From positions 372,001 to 436,000 of the forward strand of contig NZ_JAEQNB010000003.1 of assembly GCF_016722965.1 (NCBI RefSeq): 64,000 bases of DNA, in the 5' to 3' direction. How positions within the stretch are numbered: the first letter of the stretch is position 1; each line of letters starts with the position of its first letter. Made by a program: the position numbers and the translations under genes. The notes beneath the pieces are model-generated. The model saw only the letters and a program-made list of their open reading frames with translations. It did not search any database and was not told the DNA's origin. Origin of the DNA: Tumebacillus amylolyticus. Its GTDB lineage: Bacteria > Bacillota > Bacilli > Tumebacillales > Tumebacillaceae. Below are positions 62,965 through 64,000 of this stretch, piece after piece.

Positions 62965-64000
62965 TCACCCGATTCGCCCGTAGGCGTCACGGACGCTCGC
63001 GGCAACAACTTCGATTTCTCTTGGGAAGATCGTTCTGACATCGAAGTGTAGAGCCTCCTTTTGCATCGTGGTCATGACCGGCATGTCCACGTGTCTCAGA
63101 TGATGTTCCAACTCGTTCAACGAAAAGAGACGGGTTCGCACCGTCACATGCCACGTCGGCAACTCCTCCGTCGGCAACGACCCGCCGCCTACCTGTGACA
63201 ATCCTGCCTCTACCTGCACCTCAGCCCGCTCGCCAAACACATCGGCAAGCAGGTTCCGCAGGCGTTGTGCTTCCGGGGCAAGCGACTCCTGGGTGCGCAA
63301 CAGCATCCCAATCGTCGGCACGTCGCGCTTGGCTTTTTCCTCGTCACGGTAGAGCATGAGAGTCGCTTCGAGCGCGGCCAACGTGAATTTGTCAACGCGA
63401 AGGGCGCGTGTAAGTTGGTTTTTCTTGATTCGCTTGATGTATTCCTGCTTGCCAACGATGATTCCGGCTTGTGCGCTGCCGAGCAACTTGTCTCCACTAA
63501 AAGATACGATGTCCACACCTGCCCGCACGCTCTCGCCGATGGTCGGTTCATCACCGATGCCGTACGCGCGCAGATCGATCAGTGACCCGCTGCCGAGGTC
63601 CTCGTAGACAGGCACATTGCGTTCGTGTGCAAGGGCGACGAGATCGGAGAGTGGAGGCTGATGCGTGAACCCGACCACGCGGAAGTTGCTGGTGTGTACG
63701 CGCAGAATCAAACCGGTGTCTTCGTCGATGGCACGTTCGTAGTCGTACTCGTGCGTTTTGTTCGTGGTGCCGACTTCCACCAGCTCGGCACCGCTGGCTC
63801 GCATGACTTCTGAAACGCGGAACGAGCCGCCAATCTCGACAAGTTGACCGCGTGAGATGATGACTTTTTTACCCTTCGCCATCTCGCCTAACACGAGGAA
63901 CACGGCGGCGGCATTGTTGTTGACGACAAGCGCCGCTTCGGCACCTGTTAACTCGCAGATCAAGCTCTCCACGTGGTCATAGCGGGAACCTCGCTCTCCG
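62965..64000 (-). CDS. selA: L-seryl-tRNA(Sec) selenium transferase, C-terminal part
   Basis: The gene runs off the right edge; 345 codons are present. It is a fold-type I PLP enzyme that turns Ser-tRNA(Sec) into Sec-tRNA(Sec). Recognisable parts are GSRYDHVESLICELTGAEAA at the edge, VNNNAAAVFLVL, VEVGTTNKTHEYDY, and the PLP lysine in SFSGDKLLGSAQAG. It lies directly upstream of selD, the usual selA-selD pairing; selB may lie beyond the window. Its last codons contain the alternative selD ribosome binding site. Confidence 0.93.
   Translation of the reverse strand, partial: GERGSRYDHVESLICELTGAEAALVVNNNAAAVFLVLGEMAKGKKVIISRGQLVEIGGSFRVSEVMRASGAELVEVGTTNKTHEYDYERAIDEDTGLILRVHTSNFRVVGFTHQPPLSDLVALAHERNVPVYEDLGSGSLIDLRAYGIGDEPTIGESVRAGVDIVSFSGDKLLGSAQAGIIVGKQEYIKRIKKNQLTRALRVDKFTLAALEATLMLYRDEEKAKRDVPTIGMLLRTQESLAPEAQRLRNLLADVFGERAEVQVEAGLSQVGGGSLPTEELPTWHVTVRTRLFSLNELEHHLRHVDMPVMTTMQKEALHFDVRTIFPREIEVVAASVRDAYGRIG

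Overview
This is a high-GC Firmicutes chromosome segment from an aerobic, endospore-forming member of the Bacillales. Supporting markers are sigK with its pro-sequence, codY, cymR, hemZ, a YrrD-like PRC-barrel gene and a T-box in front of hisS. Surface-layer (SLH) anchoring, a MqnP-like prenyltransferase and selenocysteine genes point to a Tumebacillus/Alicyclobacillaceae-like lineage rather than Bacillus sensu stricto; that placement is inference. Nearly all genes lie on the minus strand. I see no rRNA, tRNA, insertion sequence or CRISPR array.

Layout. 1-4070: the 5' end of a LevR-like regulator and a xylose-type ABC importer (xylFGH) with a CcpA-like site. 4180-9900: a serine beta-lactamase-like hydrolase, a YjfB-like small protein, a divergent PNPOx-like/MocR pair, an orphan Sfp phosphopantetheinyl transferase plus type II thioesterase, and an uninterrupted sigK. 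10000-13000: a secreted GATase-like protein and threonine synthase. 13100-20070: a housekeeping block matching the Bacillus pbpI-udk-yrrM-mltG-yrzB-ruvX-ireB-yrrI neighbourhood. 20100-25950: mqnP, a DUF116 protein, a LysM protein with a degenerate GH18 domain, a peroxiredoxin/TlpA-like pair, DUF1540 and other small proteins, and a yrrD-like gene. 25976-31541: iscS, cymR, a YczE-like protein, rarA, ltaE and map.

31600-41300 is a visibly AT-richer accessory block. It holds, in apparent operon order, a secreted subtilase with eight pre-peptidase modules and a YD-repeat tail, a 1658-residue secreted RHS protein ending in a lipase-like domain, and a small multi-membrane-span protein placed where an immunity gene would be. 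This is the best candidate for an undescribed system in the window. Next to it (41402-48733) is a 2443-residue SLH-anchored protein that combines 5'-nucleotidase, YhcR-type OB, thermonuclease and lamin-tail domains.

48900-64000 returns to core genes: a 6S-RNA candidate, aspS, hisS with its T-box, an MFS exporter, a SpoVB/MurJ-type flippase, hemZ, an SH3/amidase wall hydrolase, codY, a CPBP protease, a coiled-coil repeat protein, and selD-selA. selD reads through an in-frame UGA followed by a SECIS-like hairpin, so SelD itself appears to be a selenoprotein and the organism is likely to decode Sec.
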